A stretch of 20,976 bases of DNA from Bacteroidales bacterium UBA4318 (GCA_002393895.1 DGUE01000148.1:1-20976); one strand, 5' to 3'; shown: positions 1-8,208, counted from the stretch's first letter. Notes: generated by a model from the sequence alone, not told the origin. Program-made: numbers and translations.

Positions 1-373
1 GTTTCTCTCCGCATTCAGCCTTCTTTTCTTCGCAGCACTCGGGCTTTGCTTCACCGCACTCTGCTTTTTCCTTGCAGCACTCTTCCTTGGCCTCGCCGCA
101 CTCCTTCTTTTCGCCTTCGCACTTGCCGCAGCACTCCTTCTTCAGGGCGACCACGACCTTGTTGCCGTCTACAACTTTGGCGCAGACGACCTCCTTGCCT
201 TCAACCACGAAAGCCTCGGGGCATACGGACTCTGCATCCAGAGCCTCGGCGTATTCAACAACAACTGCCGCCACCTTGTCGGGTCCGGCTACGATTGCGG
301 AAACCTTTGCCTGCTTTCCGCCGCAACATGCAGTGGCTGCCACTGCTGCGCAAATGAACAAAAACTTTTTCAT
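1..373 (-). CDS. Cysteine-rich repeat lipoprotein, C-terminus beyond window edge
   Basis: This leftward reading frame starts at ATG 373-371 and stays open for 124 codons to the window edge, so its end is missing. The N-terminus is a short basic segment, a hydrophobic stretch and then TACCGG near residue 16, which looks like a lipoprotein signal. Residues about 21-78 form a small Val/Ala-rich domain, perhaps Ig-like. From residue 80 the protein becomes Glu/Lys/Cys-rich, with Cys at 81, 82, 85, 92, 99, 100, 106, 113, 114 and 121. The spacing is mostly seven residues, built from a 14-15 residue unit of the form ECGEAKxECC followed by charged residues. Its start lies 9 nt after the stop of the GHL10 gene, so the two are probably cotranscribed. 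I do not recognise the family. A metal- or disulfide-binding envelope role is inference only. The open frames on the opposite strand are low-complexity shadows of this repeat. Confidence 0.75.
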   Translation of the reverse strand, partial: MKKFLFICAAVAATACCGGKQAKVSAIVAGPDKVAAVVVEYAEALDAESVCPEAFVVEGKEVVCAKVVDGNKVVVALKKECCGKCEGEKKECGEAKEECCKEKAECGEAKPECCEEKKAECGEK

Positions 374-382
374 GACAATAAA

Positions 383-1534
383 TTATTGATAGTATAATTC
401 AGACAAGATATAAGAACGGAAATCATCCTGCAGGATGTCTTTGGTGCGGAACCAGATATGCCCTTTCACATACCAGGCAGCGCGGCAAAGGTCCAGCTCC
501 CGCTTGAACTCCGCAAGCGACAGGTAAGGAGCATCCTGCCCCTTGGTGATGCCCTGGGCATATTTGTAGGCTGCCAGGCCAACGTATACAGGCACTCCCA
601 TCGAAACGAAACGCCAGCTGTCCAGCACCTGCTCGAATGCGGCCGCATCGGTGCGACCTATGGCCCAGTAGAGCTGGGGGGCCAGATAATCCACAGAGCC
701 CTCGTTCACCCACATGCGCGGGTCGGCGTAGAGATGGCAGGTGTTCACCAGGCGCCCGGAAGGGGAGACCCCGAAGACCACGTTCGGGCGGGTTTCGTGG
801 GTTGCCTTGCTAAGCGTGGAAACTACCTTGTTGATGGTGCCGAAACGCCAGGCATCCAGCGGGCGGCCTTTCCCGTATTTTTCGTACATGTCGTTCCGCC
901 AGCCGTTCTTGGCGCTGTCCGGGTCCTTCTGCAGGCCGTCGGGGTAGAAGTAGTCGTCTATATGGAGGCCGTCGACATCGTATTTCCCAACTATTTCCAC
1001 AGCTATCTGCCTGAGGAATTCCACCACCTCCGGATTTCCCGGGTCCAGGTAAAGCTTGTGCCTGTAATTCTGAACCCATTCCGGATGGGAGATGCTCACG
1101 TGCAGGCTGTCGTGCGGGGTAACGTCATCCCTGCAGACTCGCAGGGGATTTATCCACGCATGGATCTGCATCCCGCACTCATGGGCGGCAAGCACAGCAA
1201 GCTCCAGCGGATCGAAGCCTGGATCCTTCCCTTCGGTGCCGGTGAGCACCGCGCTCCAGGGCAGGAGCTCCGAAGGATACAACGCATCCATGTTGCTGAC
1301 TACCTGGAAGATAAGGGTGTTGCAACCCAGCTCCCGCAGCCCTTTTATCTGCTCCAGCAAGTGGAATTGCTGGATAATGGCTGGCTCATCCACGTTCGGC
1401 CAGTCCAGCCCTGCAACGGTGGCAAGCCACGCTCCGCGGAACTCTTCGTCCCGTGGAATAAGGTTTTCGGACTGGGCTGCAGCGCCGAAGCAGGCGCACA
1501 GGCAGAAAAAGAATGTCAGCAGTTTAGATTTCAC
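383..1534 (-). CDS. Secreted GHL10 (DUF187/YngK-type) glycosyl hydrolase-like protein
   Basis: Protein of 383 residues with a signal peptide (residues 1-20, cleavage probably at AAA|QS) followed by a TIM-barrel glycoside-hydrolase-like domain. Family hallmarks are FRGAW at 32-36, the LGCNTLIFQV strand at 69-78, HAWINP at 125-130 and HIDDYFYP at 191-198, where the two Asp are the likely catalytic or binding acids. GHL10 proteins are exported or lipid-anchored and are thought to act on glycans or peptidoglycan; the substrate cannot be read from the sequence. I chose the GTG at 1534-1532 because it places the signal peptide at the N-terminus and lies just after a promoter-like -7 element. In-frame ATGs further upstream would add an implausible leader and run into the divergent GH2 gene. 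The cysteine-rich lipoprotein follows 9 nt downstream. Confidence 0.88.
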   Translation of the reverse strand: MKSKLLTFFFCLCACFGAAAQSENLIPRDEEFRGAWLATVAGLDWPNVDEPAIIQQFHLLEQIKGLRELGCNTLIFQVVSNMDALYPSELLPWSAVLTGTEGKDPGFDPLELAVLAAHECGMQIHAWINPLRVCRDDVTPHDSLHVSISHPEWVQNYRHKLYLDPGNPEVVEFLRQIAVEIVGKYDVDGLHIDDYFYPDGLQKDPDSAKNGWRNDMYEKYGKGRPLDAWRFGTINKVVSTLSKATHETRPNVVFGVSPSGRLVNTCHLYADPRMWVNEGSVDYLAPQLYWAIGRTDAAAFEQVLDSWRFVSMGVPVYVGLAAYKYAQGITKGQDAPYLSLAEFKRELDLCRAAWYVKGHIWFRTKDILQDDFRSYILSELYYQ

Positions 1535-1536
1535 AG

Positions 1537-1566
1537 TTTGTAAAGATAATATTTTTCGTAAATTTG
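1537..1566 (+). promoter_or_regulatory. Bacteroidota-type promoter for the GH2 gene
   Basis: TTTG at 1537-1540 and a perfect TANNTTTG (TAAATTTG) at 1559-1566 are separated by 18 nt. The GH2 start codon follows at 1587, giving a leader of roughly 15 nt. The site overlaps the oppositely directed promoter of the GHL10 gene. Confidence 0.6.
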
Positions 1567-1572
1567 TGCAAA
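1541..1572 (-). promoter_or_regulatory. Bacteroidota-type promoter for the GHL10 gene
   Basis: On the minus strand, TTTG at 1572-1569 is followed after 20 nt by TATCTTTA at 1548-1541, one mismatch from TANNTTTG. The GTG start is at 1534, only about 6 nt past the -7 element, so the transcript would be nearly or fully leaderless. It overlaps the GH2 promoter, so the two polymerases would compete for the same DNA. Confidence 0.5.
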
Positions 1573-1586
1573 TACCTAATAATAAC

Positions 1587-3422
1587 ATGAACGCTAGAAT
1601 CCTATCCTCTCTTATTGCTGCAATGCTTGTCTGCGCATGCGCACCCAAATCCGCCGATGTCGAATGGGCTCCCGCAGGAGACCATATCCGCACTGCCTGG
1701 GCAGAAGAAGTCAAGCCTTCAAAAGTGCATCAGGAGTATCCACGTCCGCAGATGGTTCGCGACAGCTACCTGAACTTGAACGGCCTGTGGGAATATGCAA
1801 TCGCCCCCAAGGATGCCGGCGAAATGCCCACTCCCGAAGGCCATATACTGGTGCCTTTCCCGCTGGAGTCCTCCCTGTCGGGAGTTGCCGGAAGCCTGGA
1901 CGCAGAGCACTCCCTTTGGTATAAGCATACTTTCAAGATCCCTGGAAAGTGGAAGAAACAGTCCGTGATCCTTCACTTCGGCGCGGTTGACTGGGCCTGC
2001 GAACTCTGGGTGAACGGACACAAAGCCGGAGAGCACAAGGGTGGATATGATTCATTCGAGTTTTATATCAGCCCTTTCCTCACATCCGGCAAGCAGGAAA
2101 TTGTCTTGAAGGTGACGGATGCCACCGAGGAGGGAGAGTTGCAGCCCCGCGGCAAGCAGGTGTTCAGCCCCGACAGGGGAAGCATCTGGTATCAGCCGGT
2201 GTCCGGCATATGGCAGACGGTTTGGGCCGAAGCTGTGGATAAATGGGGGCATATTGCCGATTATCAGGCACTTGCCAAAATCGATGGCAGCCTCAGGGTT
2301 TTCTCCGAGATTCGTGGTGACGGCGAGGCTGAGGTCGAGCTTCTGCAGGACGGCAAGGTGATAGCAAGCGCCCAGGCAAAGGACGGCAGGGCCCAGCTCA
2401 AGATCGACAATCCCCACCTATGGAGCCCGGACGATCCCTATCTCTACGGCCTCCGCATAAAGCTTGTGAAAGATGGCAAGACCATAGACAAGGTGGATGG
2501 CTACACCGCCTTCCGCGAGATTTCGGTAGTGAAAGATGCAGACGGTCACAAGCGTATGGCCCTGAACGGCAAGCCCCTCTTCCAGTTCGGCCCGCTGGAC
2601 CAGGGATGGTGGCCGGACGGCCTCTACACTGCTCCTTCCGACGAGGCCCTCAAGTTCGACCTTGAGCGCACCAAGGAGTTTGGTTTCAATATGATACGCA
2701 AGCACGTGAAGGTGGAGCCGGACCGCTGGTACTACCATTGCGACCGGCTTGGAATCCTCGTATGGCAGGATATGCCCAGCATGCGCCGCTGCAAACTCGA
2801 AGAATGGGGTCAGGGCATAGACAAGTACGATGCCGGCAACTCCGACCAGCTCACCATGCCGGCCCGCGGTAACTTCATCCGCGAGTGGCAGTGCATAATC
2901 AACCAGCACAAGAAGTTCCCCTGCGTTGTGGTGTGGGTGCCTTTCAACGAGGCCTGGGGCCAGTTCGATACTGAGCAGATTGTAAAGATGACAAAGATCC
3001 TGGACCCGTTCCGCCTTGTGAACATGGCTTCCGGCGGCAACTGGATTTCCGGCGGAGTGGGTGATATCCTCGACTCTCACCATTATCCCGAACCCGGTAT
3101 GCGCATCTGGGATCCAGAGATGGTAAACGTCCTCGGCGAATACGGCGGCATAGGCTTGCCCGTAGAAGGCCATACCTGGCTCAATGAGCGCAACTGGGGC
3201 TATGTCAAACTTGGGAACACCGAAGAGACTACCGCCAAATATGAGGAATTCGCCAAACTTCTCATTCCCCTTGTTAAGGAAGGATGCTCCGCCGCAGTCT
3301 ATACTCAGACTACGGATGTGGAAAGGGAAGTCAACGGTCTGATGACTTACGACCGCAAAGTTGACAAGCTGATTCCGGCGCGCGTAGCCGCCGCCAACCG
3401 CGAGGTCATCGAGTCAATGTAA
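1587..3422 (+). CDS. Glycoside hydrolase family 2 lipoprotein (beta-galactosidase-like)
   Basis: Predicted lipoprotein of 611 residues (signal ending VCAC, lipid Cys about 18). It has the GH2 order: a sugar-binding jelly roll at about 55-180 with NLNGLWEY near 63-70, an Ig-like domain at about 220-312, and a TIM barrel from about 320. FNEAWG carries the acid/base Glu455, and GEYGG carries the likely nucleophile Glu518. Retaining GH2 enzymes cleave beta-galactosides, glucuronides or mannosides; the exact sugar cannot be assigned. The protein is shorter than LacZ (about 1000 residues) and lacks C-terminal accessory domains, as many Bacteroidota GH2 enzymes do. The ATG at 1587 is chosen over an upstream open extension because it gives a clean lipoprotein signal right after a promoter. 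The 3' end overlaps the convergent serine hydrolase by 17 nt. Confidence 0.92.
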   Translation: MNARILSSLIAAMLVCACAPKSADVEWAPAGDHIRTAWAEEVKPSKVHQEYPRPQMVRDSYLNLNGLWEYAIAPKDAGEMPTPEGHILVPFPLESSLSGVAGSLDAEHSLWYKHTFKIPGKWKKQSVILHFGAVDWACELWVNGHKAGEHKGGYDSFEFYISPFLTSGKQEIVLKVTDATEEGELQPRGKQVFSPDRGSIWYQPVSGIWQTVWAEAVDKWGHIADYQALAKIDGSLRVFSEIRGDGEAEVELLQDGKVIASAQAKDGRAQLKIDNPHLWSPDDPYLYGLRIKLVKDGKTIDKVDGYTAFREISVVKDADGHKRMALNGKPLFQFGPLDQGWWPDGLYTAPSDEALKFDLERTKEFGFNMIRKHVKVEPDRWYYHCDRLGILVWQDMPSMRRCKLEEWGQGIDKYDAGNSDQLTMPARGNFIREWQCIINQHKKFPCVVVWVPFNEAWGQFDTEQIVKMTKILDPFRLVNMASGGNWISGGVGDILDSHHYPEPGMRIWDPEMVNVLGEYGGIGLPVEGHTWLNERNWGYVKLGNTEETTAKYEEFAKLLIPLVKEGCSAAVYTQTTDVEREVNGLMTYDRKVDKLIPARVAAANREVIESM

Positions 3423-4701
3423 ATAGATTCTGCTTCGGCAGTTTGCCGCTGTGGCGCTGCCTGCATTGAGCAATAAAGTTATGGACGGTCCGGGAGAATC
3501 TCGGACCTTTCCATGCATGGGTGTTGGAGAGGAAAATCCAGCACTCCCCGTCGGGGAAGTACATTACGTAAGCGCTTGTGCCTGAGAGGGATCCGGTGCG
3601 CTGCCACCCTTTCCTGGGGTCTACGCTGTTCCACCCGAGGCCGAATTTATGATCTTCGCTGTGAGCCGTCATTTCCCGGACGCTCTTTTTGCTGAGTATG
3701 TCCGGAACGCCGGGCTTTCCGTCGATGGAGGCAACGAAGCGGGCAAGTTCAGGCCCTGAGCAAACCCAGGCGCCGGCTCCCTTCAGCATACGGATATCGT
3801 TGCCGCCATAGCAGCGCACCACGGAATCCGGGCTGTTGTCGTATTTGGGCACCAGAGGATCGTTATCCTGCATATGGTAGCGGCTCTCGCCGGGATGACG
3901 CTCTTCGTAAGTGTTGTATGCCAGGTGGAAATCCTCGCATCCGGCGGGCTCCAGCACATTTTTCTGCATCCATTTCTCGTAGTCCTGCCCGGTTTTGCGC
4001 TCGATTATCATGCTCAGCAGGAGGTAGCCGAAATTGGAATATTCGTGGCTCTTGCCGGGGGTGTAGCCTAGGCGCTTGCGCACTGCGATGGAGGTGAGTG
4101 TCTCCTGGTCGGGTGCCTCCTTGAGGTGGTAGATATTCATCCAGTCCCGACTGCGGAACATGGGGTCCCCGCGGCGTATGGTGAGGCCGCTCTCGTGGCG
4201 CAGGAGCTGCTCAACAGTAATATCGTAATAGGCCTTGTCGGTTATGTGATTGCTGTAGAGCGTGTCGTTGAGTATGCCGGAAGGGCCGAACACTTTGTCG
4301 GAAAGGCTGAGTTTGCCATCTTCCACCAGTTTCATTATTCCGGCGGCCGTGATGAGCTTGCTGACGGATGCCACCCGCATGATAGTGCCAGGACGCATCG
4401 GCTCTTCCTTCTCTTTATCCGCCCAGCCGAAGCCCTTGGCATAGAGGAGGGAGTCGTTCCGCATAATGCAAAGCTCAAGACCGCGGATCTGCCAGCGCTG
4501 CATGAAGGTATTCAGCTCTTTTTCCATACGCGCAAGCCCCTCTGTGTCAGACATTTCGTTGGTGAGCGAGGCATTGATTCCGCGTATGCCCCTGGATGCC
4601 TTTGCTTCGTCCTTGCCGGAGGGAAGGGCGATGATGACAATTATCAGCATTGCCAGCACGGCAAGCGCTCCGTAGACATATTTCTTATTGCGGATTTTCA
4701 C
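3406..4701 (-). CDS. Membrane-anchored serine hydrolase, class C beta-lactamase/DD-peptidase fold
   Basis: Protein of 431 residues with one N-terminal transmembrane helix (about 9-26), placing the catalytic domain in the periplasm. The serine-hydrolase signatures are SVSK at 112-115 (nucleophile Ser112, Lys115), YSN at 221-223, and RTG at 368-370 in the position of the usual KTG/HTG. RHESGLT at 169-175 is also typical. Proteins with this fold include AmpC-type beta-lactamases, DD-carboxypeptidases, D-aminopeptidases and esterases; the sequence does not tell which. Genomic context does not suggest an AmpC/AmpR resistance locus. It is the last gene of a four-gene operon: its start overlaps the end of the MATE gene by 17 nt, and its stop overlaps the convergent GH2 gene by 17 nt. 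Confidence 0.9.
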   Translation of the reverse strand: MKIRNKKYVYGALAVLAMLIIVIIALPSGKDEAKASRGIRGINASLTNEMSDTEGLARMEKELNTFMQRWQIRGLELCIMRNDSLLYAKGFGWADKEKEEPMRPGTIMRVASVSKLITAAGIMKLVEDGKLSLSDKVFGPSGILNDTLYSNHITDKAYYDITVEQLLRHESGLTIRRGDPMFRSRDWMNIYHLKEAPDQETLTSIAVRKRLGYTPGKSHEYSNFGYLLLSMIIERKTGQDYEKWMQKNVLEPAGCEDFHLAYNTYEERHPGESRYHMQDNDPLVPKYDNSPDSVVRCYGGNDIRMLKGAGAWVCSGPELARFVASIDGKPGVPDILSKKSVREMTAHSEDHKFGLGWNSVDPRKGWQRTGSLSGTSAYVMYFPDGECWIFLSNTHAWKGPRFSRTVHNFIAQCRQRHSGKLPKQNLFTLTR

Positions 4702-6058
4702 TGTGTTCGAGTTGACGGATCAGACGAATTATCAGTATGACGGTGCAGGTGAATGCCAGCATGTCGGATGCCGGGTAGCTGAGCCACACACCCTCTATGC
4801 CGAATGCCAGCGGCAGCAGGTAAAGGGCGGGCAGCAGGAAGATGAGCTGCCTGCTCAGCGACAGGAACACGCTCTTCTTAACCATCCCCAGGCATTGGAA
4901 AAGGTTGGTGCTGATGATCTGGAAGCCGATGATGGGGAACATGATGTTCATCAGGCGCATGCCGTGGACCGCCAGCCCCTTGAGTTCGGGGTCGTTGGTG
5001 AACATGGCTGCGGCCGGCGCGGGGAGGAATTCAGACACTATGAAGGCAGCCAGGGATACCGCAGTGGCGCATTTCACGCTCAGCCAGTACACCTCTTTCA
5101 CGCGCTTGCCCCTGCCGGCCCCGTAGTTGTAGCTGGCAATGGGCTGCATCCCCTGGTTGATCCCCATTATCACCATAATGAAAAGGAAGGAAATGCGGTT
5201 GATGATGCCGTAGGCGCCGATGGCCAGGTCCCCGCCGTAATGGCGAAGCTGCTGGTTGATGAACATCGTCACCAGGCAGGCTGCAGTGTTCATGAGGAAA
5301 GGCCCCAGGCCTATGCCCATCGACGTGCGCGCAATCTTGGCGCTGAAGCCGAAGATGCGCTTGCCGAAGTGGATTACATTCTTCCCGGAAGAGAAGTATA
5401 TGATGCTGTAGACCAGCGACATGGTCTGGCAGAGCACCGTAGCGATCGCCGCGCCCTTCACGCCCAGGCCGAGCCCGAAAATGAAGATGGGATCCAGTAT
5501 GGCGTTGGATATGACCGTGAACAGCGTCAGGCCCATGGCCAGCTTGGGATTGCCCGTGGCGCGTATCATCCCGTTCAGCCCGAAATACAGGTGGGAGATG
5601 ATGAATCCCGCCAGGATTATTATCATGTAGTCCCTGGCGAAGGGATAGATGGCCTCGCTGGCGCCGAAGAAGAACAGCACAGGCTTCAGGAAGCACAGCA
5701 GCAGGATGGAGAAGATGGCTCCCAGCACCACATTGAGGGTCACCACGTTAGGCAGCACTTTGTTTGCCGTCACATAGTTCTTCTGCCCAAGAAGCATGCT
5801 CACCAGGGTGGATGCGCCCACGCCCACCAGGGTGCCGATGGCCGTGCCGAGGTTCATTATGGGGAAGGTGACCGCAAGCCCGGAGATGGCCAGCGCGCCC
5901 ACGTCTTTTATGTGGCCGATGTAGATGCTGTCCACCATGTTGTACAAAGAACTCGCGGTCATGGCAATGATGCCAGGGACCGCGTATTCTTTGAGCAGAG
6001 TGCTGATCTTTTTGGTTTCCAGCTCTATAGGAGCCTTCCCTTGAACCGTTTCTGCCAT
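4685..6058 (-). CDS. MATE family multidrug/Na+ efflux transporter
   Basis: Protein of 457 residues, the usual MATE length, with about twelve hydrophobic segments and two related halves. Family features include the early YAVPGIIAM and SLYNMVDSIYIGH segments, NGMIRATGNPKLAM near the middle, and INQGMQPIASYNYGA in the second half, all typical of the MepA-like branch. Such proteins sit in the inner membrane and export cationic drugs or metabolites in exchange for Na+ or H+; the substrate here is unknown. It lies 4 nt after the FKBP gene and overlaps the next gene by 17 nt, so translation of the operon is likely coupled. Confidence 0.93.
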   Translation of the reverse strand: MAETVQGKAPIELETKKISTLLKEYAVPGIIAMTASSLYNMVDSIYIGHIKDVGALAISGLAVTFPIMNLGTAIGTLVGVGASTLVSMLLGQKNYVTANKVLPNVVTLNVVLGAIFSILLLCFLKPVLFFFGASEAIYPFARDYMIIILAGFIISHLYFGLNGMIRATGNPKLAMGLTLFTVISNAILDPIFIFGLGLGVKGAAIATVLCQTMSLVYSIIYFSSGKNVIHFGKRIFGFSAKIARTSMGIGLGPFLMNTAACLVTMFINQQLRHYGGDLAIGAYGIINRISFLFIMVIMGINQGMQPIASYNYGAGRGKRVKEVYWLSVKCATAVSLAAFIVSEFLPAPAAAMFTNDPELKGLAVHGMRLMNIMFPIIGFQIISTNLFQCLGMVKKSVFLSLSRQLIFLLPALYLLPLAFGIEGVWLSYPASDMLAFTCTVILIIRLIRQLEHSENPQ

Positions 6059-6062
6059 GGGC

Positions 6063-7076
6063 CTATGGGGCTACTGTGGTTTCCAATTCGAAACAGAGGG
6101 GGGAGTAGGAGGGGATGGTTGATCCCGAGCCGCTTCCCCTATAGCCGTATTTGGATGTGAAGAAGCACACTCCGGCTTCCCCGGGGTGCATCTTGCTCAG
6201 TGCATAGGCAAAACCTGTGACGGTTTCGGACTCATTGTCGCCCATGGTAATGCCATTGTAATCTTCGCCGTAAGCATACCAGTTTATCTTGATCTGCTTG
6301 TACTCCGAACTGGCGGAGTAGAGCCCCCAGACCTTTGCAGTGTCTTTCACGGTAGTGTCGAATACCTTTCCGTTGAGCAGACGACCGGTGTAATTGATGT
6401 AGATCGTGGTATCTGCAGTGAACTCCTTCTCGGATCCGGCCTTGGTGCGGACGTAGAAGAATCCGGGAAGGTCCTCATCTTCCGTTGCCCCAGGGTAGTT
6501 GACAGACATGTATTTCAGCAGAGAATCGCGCTCCCAGCTATCTACATCGTCGAAAGCATCCACAAGCTCGAACTCGTAGACGTAATCCGTGCCGGAGCAA
6601 TTCTCCAGATACTCTTCAGGAGTGTCGTAGCGGTCGCTATCATTCAGCCAACCAGGAATGACTACTGTCTTGCGCCCTCCAATCCTCATGGTGGAGAAGG
6701 CTTCTTCCACACCGGCCGACAGGTTTTCCTGCTCTTCTCCGCGGTAGGCGACCACGGGGCCGTAGTAGGCGCTCTTGTTATATGTGCCGGCCTGGCGGGC
6801 CTTCTTTTCCAGCGTGGTGCTGCTCAGGGCTCCCTTGAGGGTGTAGGTCGTGTAGTTCACGCGAACGTAGACGGAATTGCCGGCTGCAGCACCTGTGCCG
6901 GGGGTTTCGCTGAGGATATATGCCCCAAGCGGGGTTTTGGTGGCTGTGGGGTGATTCTGGGATATCCAGGCGTCGAAGTAGGCCTTGGCGTCGTCGTTGA
7001 TGCCGGGAGTTTTCTCCTTCGCACAGGAAAGTGTGGCGAGGAGCGTTGCCGTCATGATTATATATCTGAGTCTCAT
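6063..7076 (-). CDS. Lipoprotein with two tandem FKBP-type peptidyl-prolyl isomerase-like domains
   Basis: Protein of 337 residues with a clear lipobox (TLSC, lipid Cys18), so it is probably anchored facing the periplasm. Two FKBP-like domains can be traced. The first is degenerate, at about 65-175, with VRVNYTTYTLKG and MRIGGRKTVVIPG. The second is better conserved, at about 220-335, with YINYTGRLLNGKVFDTT, GFAYALSKMHPGE and FFTSKYGYRG. FKBP proteins catalyse cis-trans proline isomerisation and often act as envelope chaperones; gliding-associated GldI is a related Bacteroidota example. The first domain may be structural only, since it has lost several typical residues. The gene starts 6 nt after the DHH gene and ends 4 nt before the MATE gene. 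Confidence 0.87.
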   Translation of the reverse strand: MRLRYIIMTATLLATLSCAKEKTPGINDDAKAYFDAWISQNHPTATKTPLGAYILSETPGTGAAAGNSVYVRVNYTTYTLKGALSSTTLEKKARQAGTYNKSAYYGPVVAYRGEEQENLSAGVEEAFSTMRIGGRKTVVIPGWLNDSDRYDTPEEYLENCSGTDYVYEFELVDAFDDVDSWERDSLLKYMSVNYPGATEDEDLPGFFYVRTKAGSEKEFTADTTIYINYTGRLLNGKVFDTTVKDTAKVWGLYSASSEYKQIKINWYAYGEDYNGITMGDNESETVTGFAYALSKMHPGEAGVCFFTSKYGYRGSGSGSTIPSYSPLCFELETTVAP

Positions 7077-7082
7077 GTTTTT

Positions 7083-8114
7083 TCAGTTCGTGGTTTCGTT
7101 TCGCAGAAATCGTGCCGCAATCTCTTCGAGATATCCGGCGGCCGCATCTTTGCAAGGGATGTCTTCCGGCCAGAATATCTTGCCTCCGGCCGCGAGTTCG
7201 TGGCCGCCCCCGTGGAAGTACTCTGCCGCCATGCTCCGGGCGGATAGGCCCCGCTTGGAGCGTATGCTCACGCGGAAATGCCCGGAATCTTCCCGGATGA
7301 ATATGCTCATGCGAACCCTGCCCACCTTCAGCGGCATGTTCACGAGGCCTTCGGTGTCCCCGGCGTCCACACCGTATGCGCTTTGCATCTCTTCGGTCAT
7401 TACCATGTAGGATATGCCCGAGGGCAGGATGGTGAGGTGGTTCGAGACCATGTCGGCAAAGCACAGCAGGCGCTGCTCGCTGTCGCTGTGGTAGAGCTTG
7501 TCGATAATGTCATCGCGGTCCACACCGGCCTGAAGGAGCTCGGAAGCCATCTGCAAAGTGGTGGAAATCACCGAGTTGGCAAAGTTGTTGGTGTCCGTGG
7601 TCATGCCTGTCATGAGGGCGTACAGGCTGCTGGCGGGAATGCTTTCAATCGCCCCTCCTTCCAGTTCCTTGAGGATGAAGTACAGCAGTTCGCAGGTGGA
7701 AGACCTTTCCGGCTCCGAGAATACCAGACTGTAGGGAGCCGTGTCCGGGCGGAGATGATGGTCGATGAGAACTTTCGTGGCAGGGGAGGAGGCGATGATG
7801 CTGCTCAGCTGTTCGGTGCGGTGGAGCTCGTTGAGGTCCTGGATTATTATAAGGTCCGACCCTGCAATTCTTTCCGCGGCAGCTGCCGGCTGAAGGGAAG
7901 CATCCAGCACGTCGAATCCCTCCGTGAGGAAGGTCAGGGTGTGGGGAACGCTGTCGGGGATAATCAGCCGGGCATCCTTCCCGAGGCGCTTCGAGAGGTA
8001 GTCCGTCATAGCGCGGCCGCTGCCCAGCGCATCCCCGTCGGGGTGCGTGTGCACGACTACCGTCACCTTGACGGAACTGCCCAGAATCTGCTTGAGAGAA
8101 GCGACTTTTTCCAT
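7083..8114 (-). CDS. DHH/DHHA1 phosphoesterase, NrnA-like (oligoribonuclease/pAp phosphatase type)
   Basis: Cytoplasmic protein of 343 residues, the typical NrnA length. Metal-binding DHH motifs are HTHPDGDALGS at 22-32, Asp93 in QDLNELH, IDHHL at 117-121, and Asp174 in MTTDTNNF. The DHHA1 substrate-binding domain ends with FHGGGHELAAGG at 300-311. NrnA enzymes degrade short RNA oligomers or dephosphorylate 3'-phosphoadenosine 5'-phosphate; a cyclic-dinucleotide-derived substrate such as pApA is also possible in this superfamily. The ATG at 8114 is close behind a TAAATTTG element, and no better start is visible. It is the first gene of the leftward operon with the FKBP, MATE and serine hydrolase genes. 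Confidence 0.92.
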   Translation of the reverse strand: MEKVASLKQILGSSVKVTVVVHTHPDGDALGSGRAMTDYLSKRLGKDARLIIPDSVPHTLTFLTEGFDVLDASLQPAAAAERIAGSDLIIIQDLNELHRTEQLSSIIASSPATKVLIDHHLRPDTAPYSLVFSEPERSSTCELLYFILKELEGGAIESIPASSLYALMTGMTTDTNNFANSVISTTLQMASELLQAGVDRDDIIDKLYHSDSEQRLLCFADMVSNHLTILPSGISYMVMTEEMQSAYGVDAGDTEGLVNMPLKVGRVRMSIFIREDSGHFRVSIRSKRGLSARSMAAEYFHGGGHELAAGGKIFWPEDIPCKDAAAGYLEEIAARFLRNETTN

Positions 8115-8127
8115 ATTTTTTCGCGAG

Positions 8128-8135
8128 CAAATTTA
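8128..8135 (-). promoter_or_regulatory. Candidate -7 element for the DHH-FKBP-MATE-hydrolase operon
   Basis: A perfect TAAATTTG on the minus strand lies 13 nt before the DHH start codon. No good TTTG is visible at the expected -33 distance, so only the -7 part is supported. Confidence 0.4.
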
Positions 8136-8144
8136 ATAAGAATA

Positions 8145-8175
8145 TTGCATTTGAAAAATGAATTTTCTAACTTTG
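8145..8175 (+). promoter_or_regulatory. Bacteroidota-type promoter for the 8209-9916 operon
   Basis: TTG at 8145-8147 and TAACTTTG (TANNTTTG) at 8168-8175 are spaced by 20 nt. The first start codon follows at 8209. The region is shared with the divergent DHH operon. Confidence 0.55.
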
Positions 8176-8208
8176 TGCGGATATACTGGAAATAATTAAA
8201 ACGAGAAT

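Noticed and set aside
46..389. Two overlapping rightward open frames of about 100 codons at the left edge
   Set aside because: They are low-complexity (Pro/Ser/Arg-rich) antisense shadows of the leftward Cys/Glu/Lys repeat lipoprotein, which has a proper start and signal sequence.
458..1543. Long rightward frame of 361 codons opposite the GHL10 gene
   Set aside because: Antisense shadow created by codon bias; no family features, whereas the minus strand shows clear GHL10 motifs.
1092..1586. N-terminal extension of the GH2 frame to 776 codons
   Set aside because: The extension runs inside the divergent GHL10 gene; the lipoprotein signal begins at 1587 just after a consensus promoter.
3406..4701. 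Serine hydrolase as an antibiotic-resistance beta-lactamase
   Set aside because: It has a membrane anchor, an RTG third motif and an operon context unlike resistance loci, so a DD-peptidase or esterase role is equally or more likely.
4688..6160. Rightward frame of 490 codons across the MATE gene
   Set aside because: His/Gln/Asp-rich shadow of a membrane protein read backwards; no membrane segments or recognisable domain.
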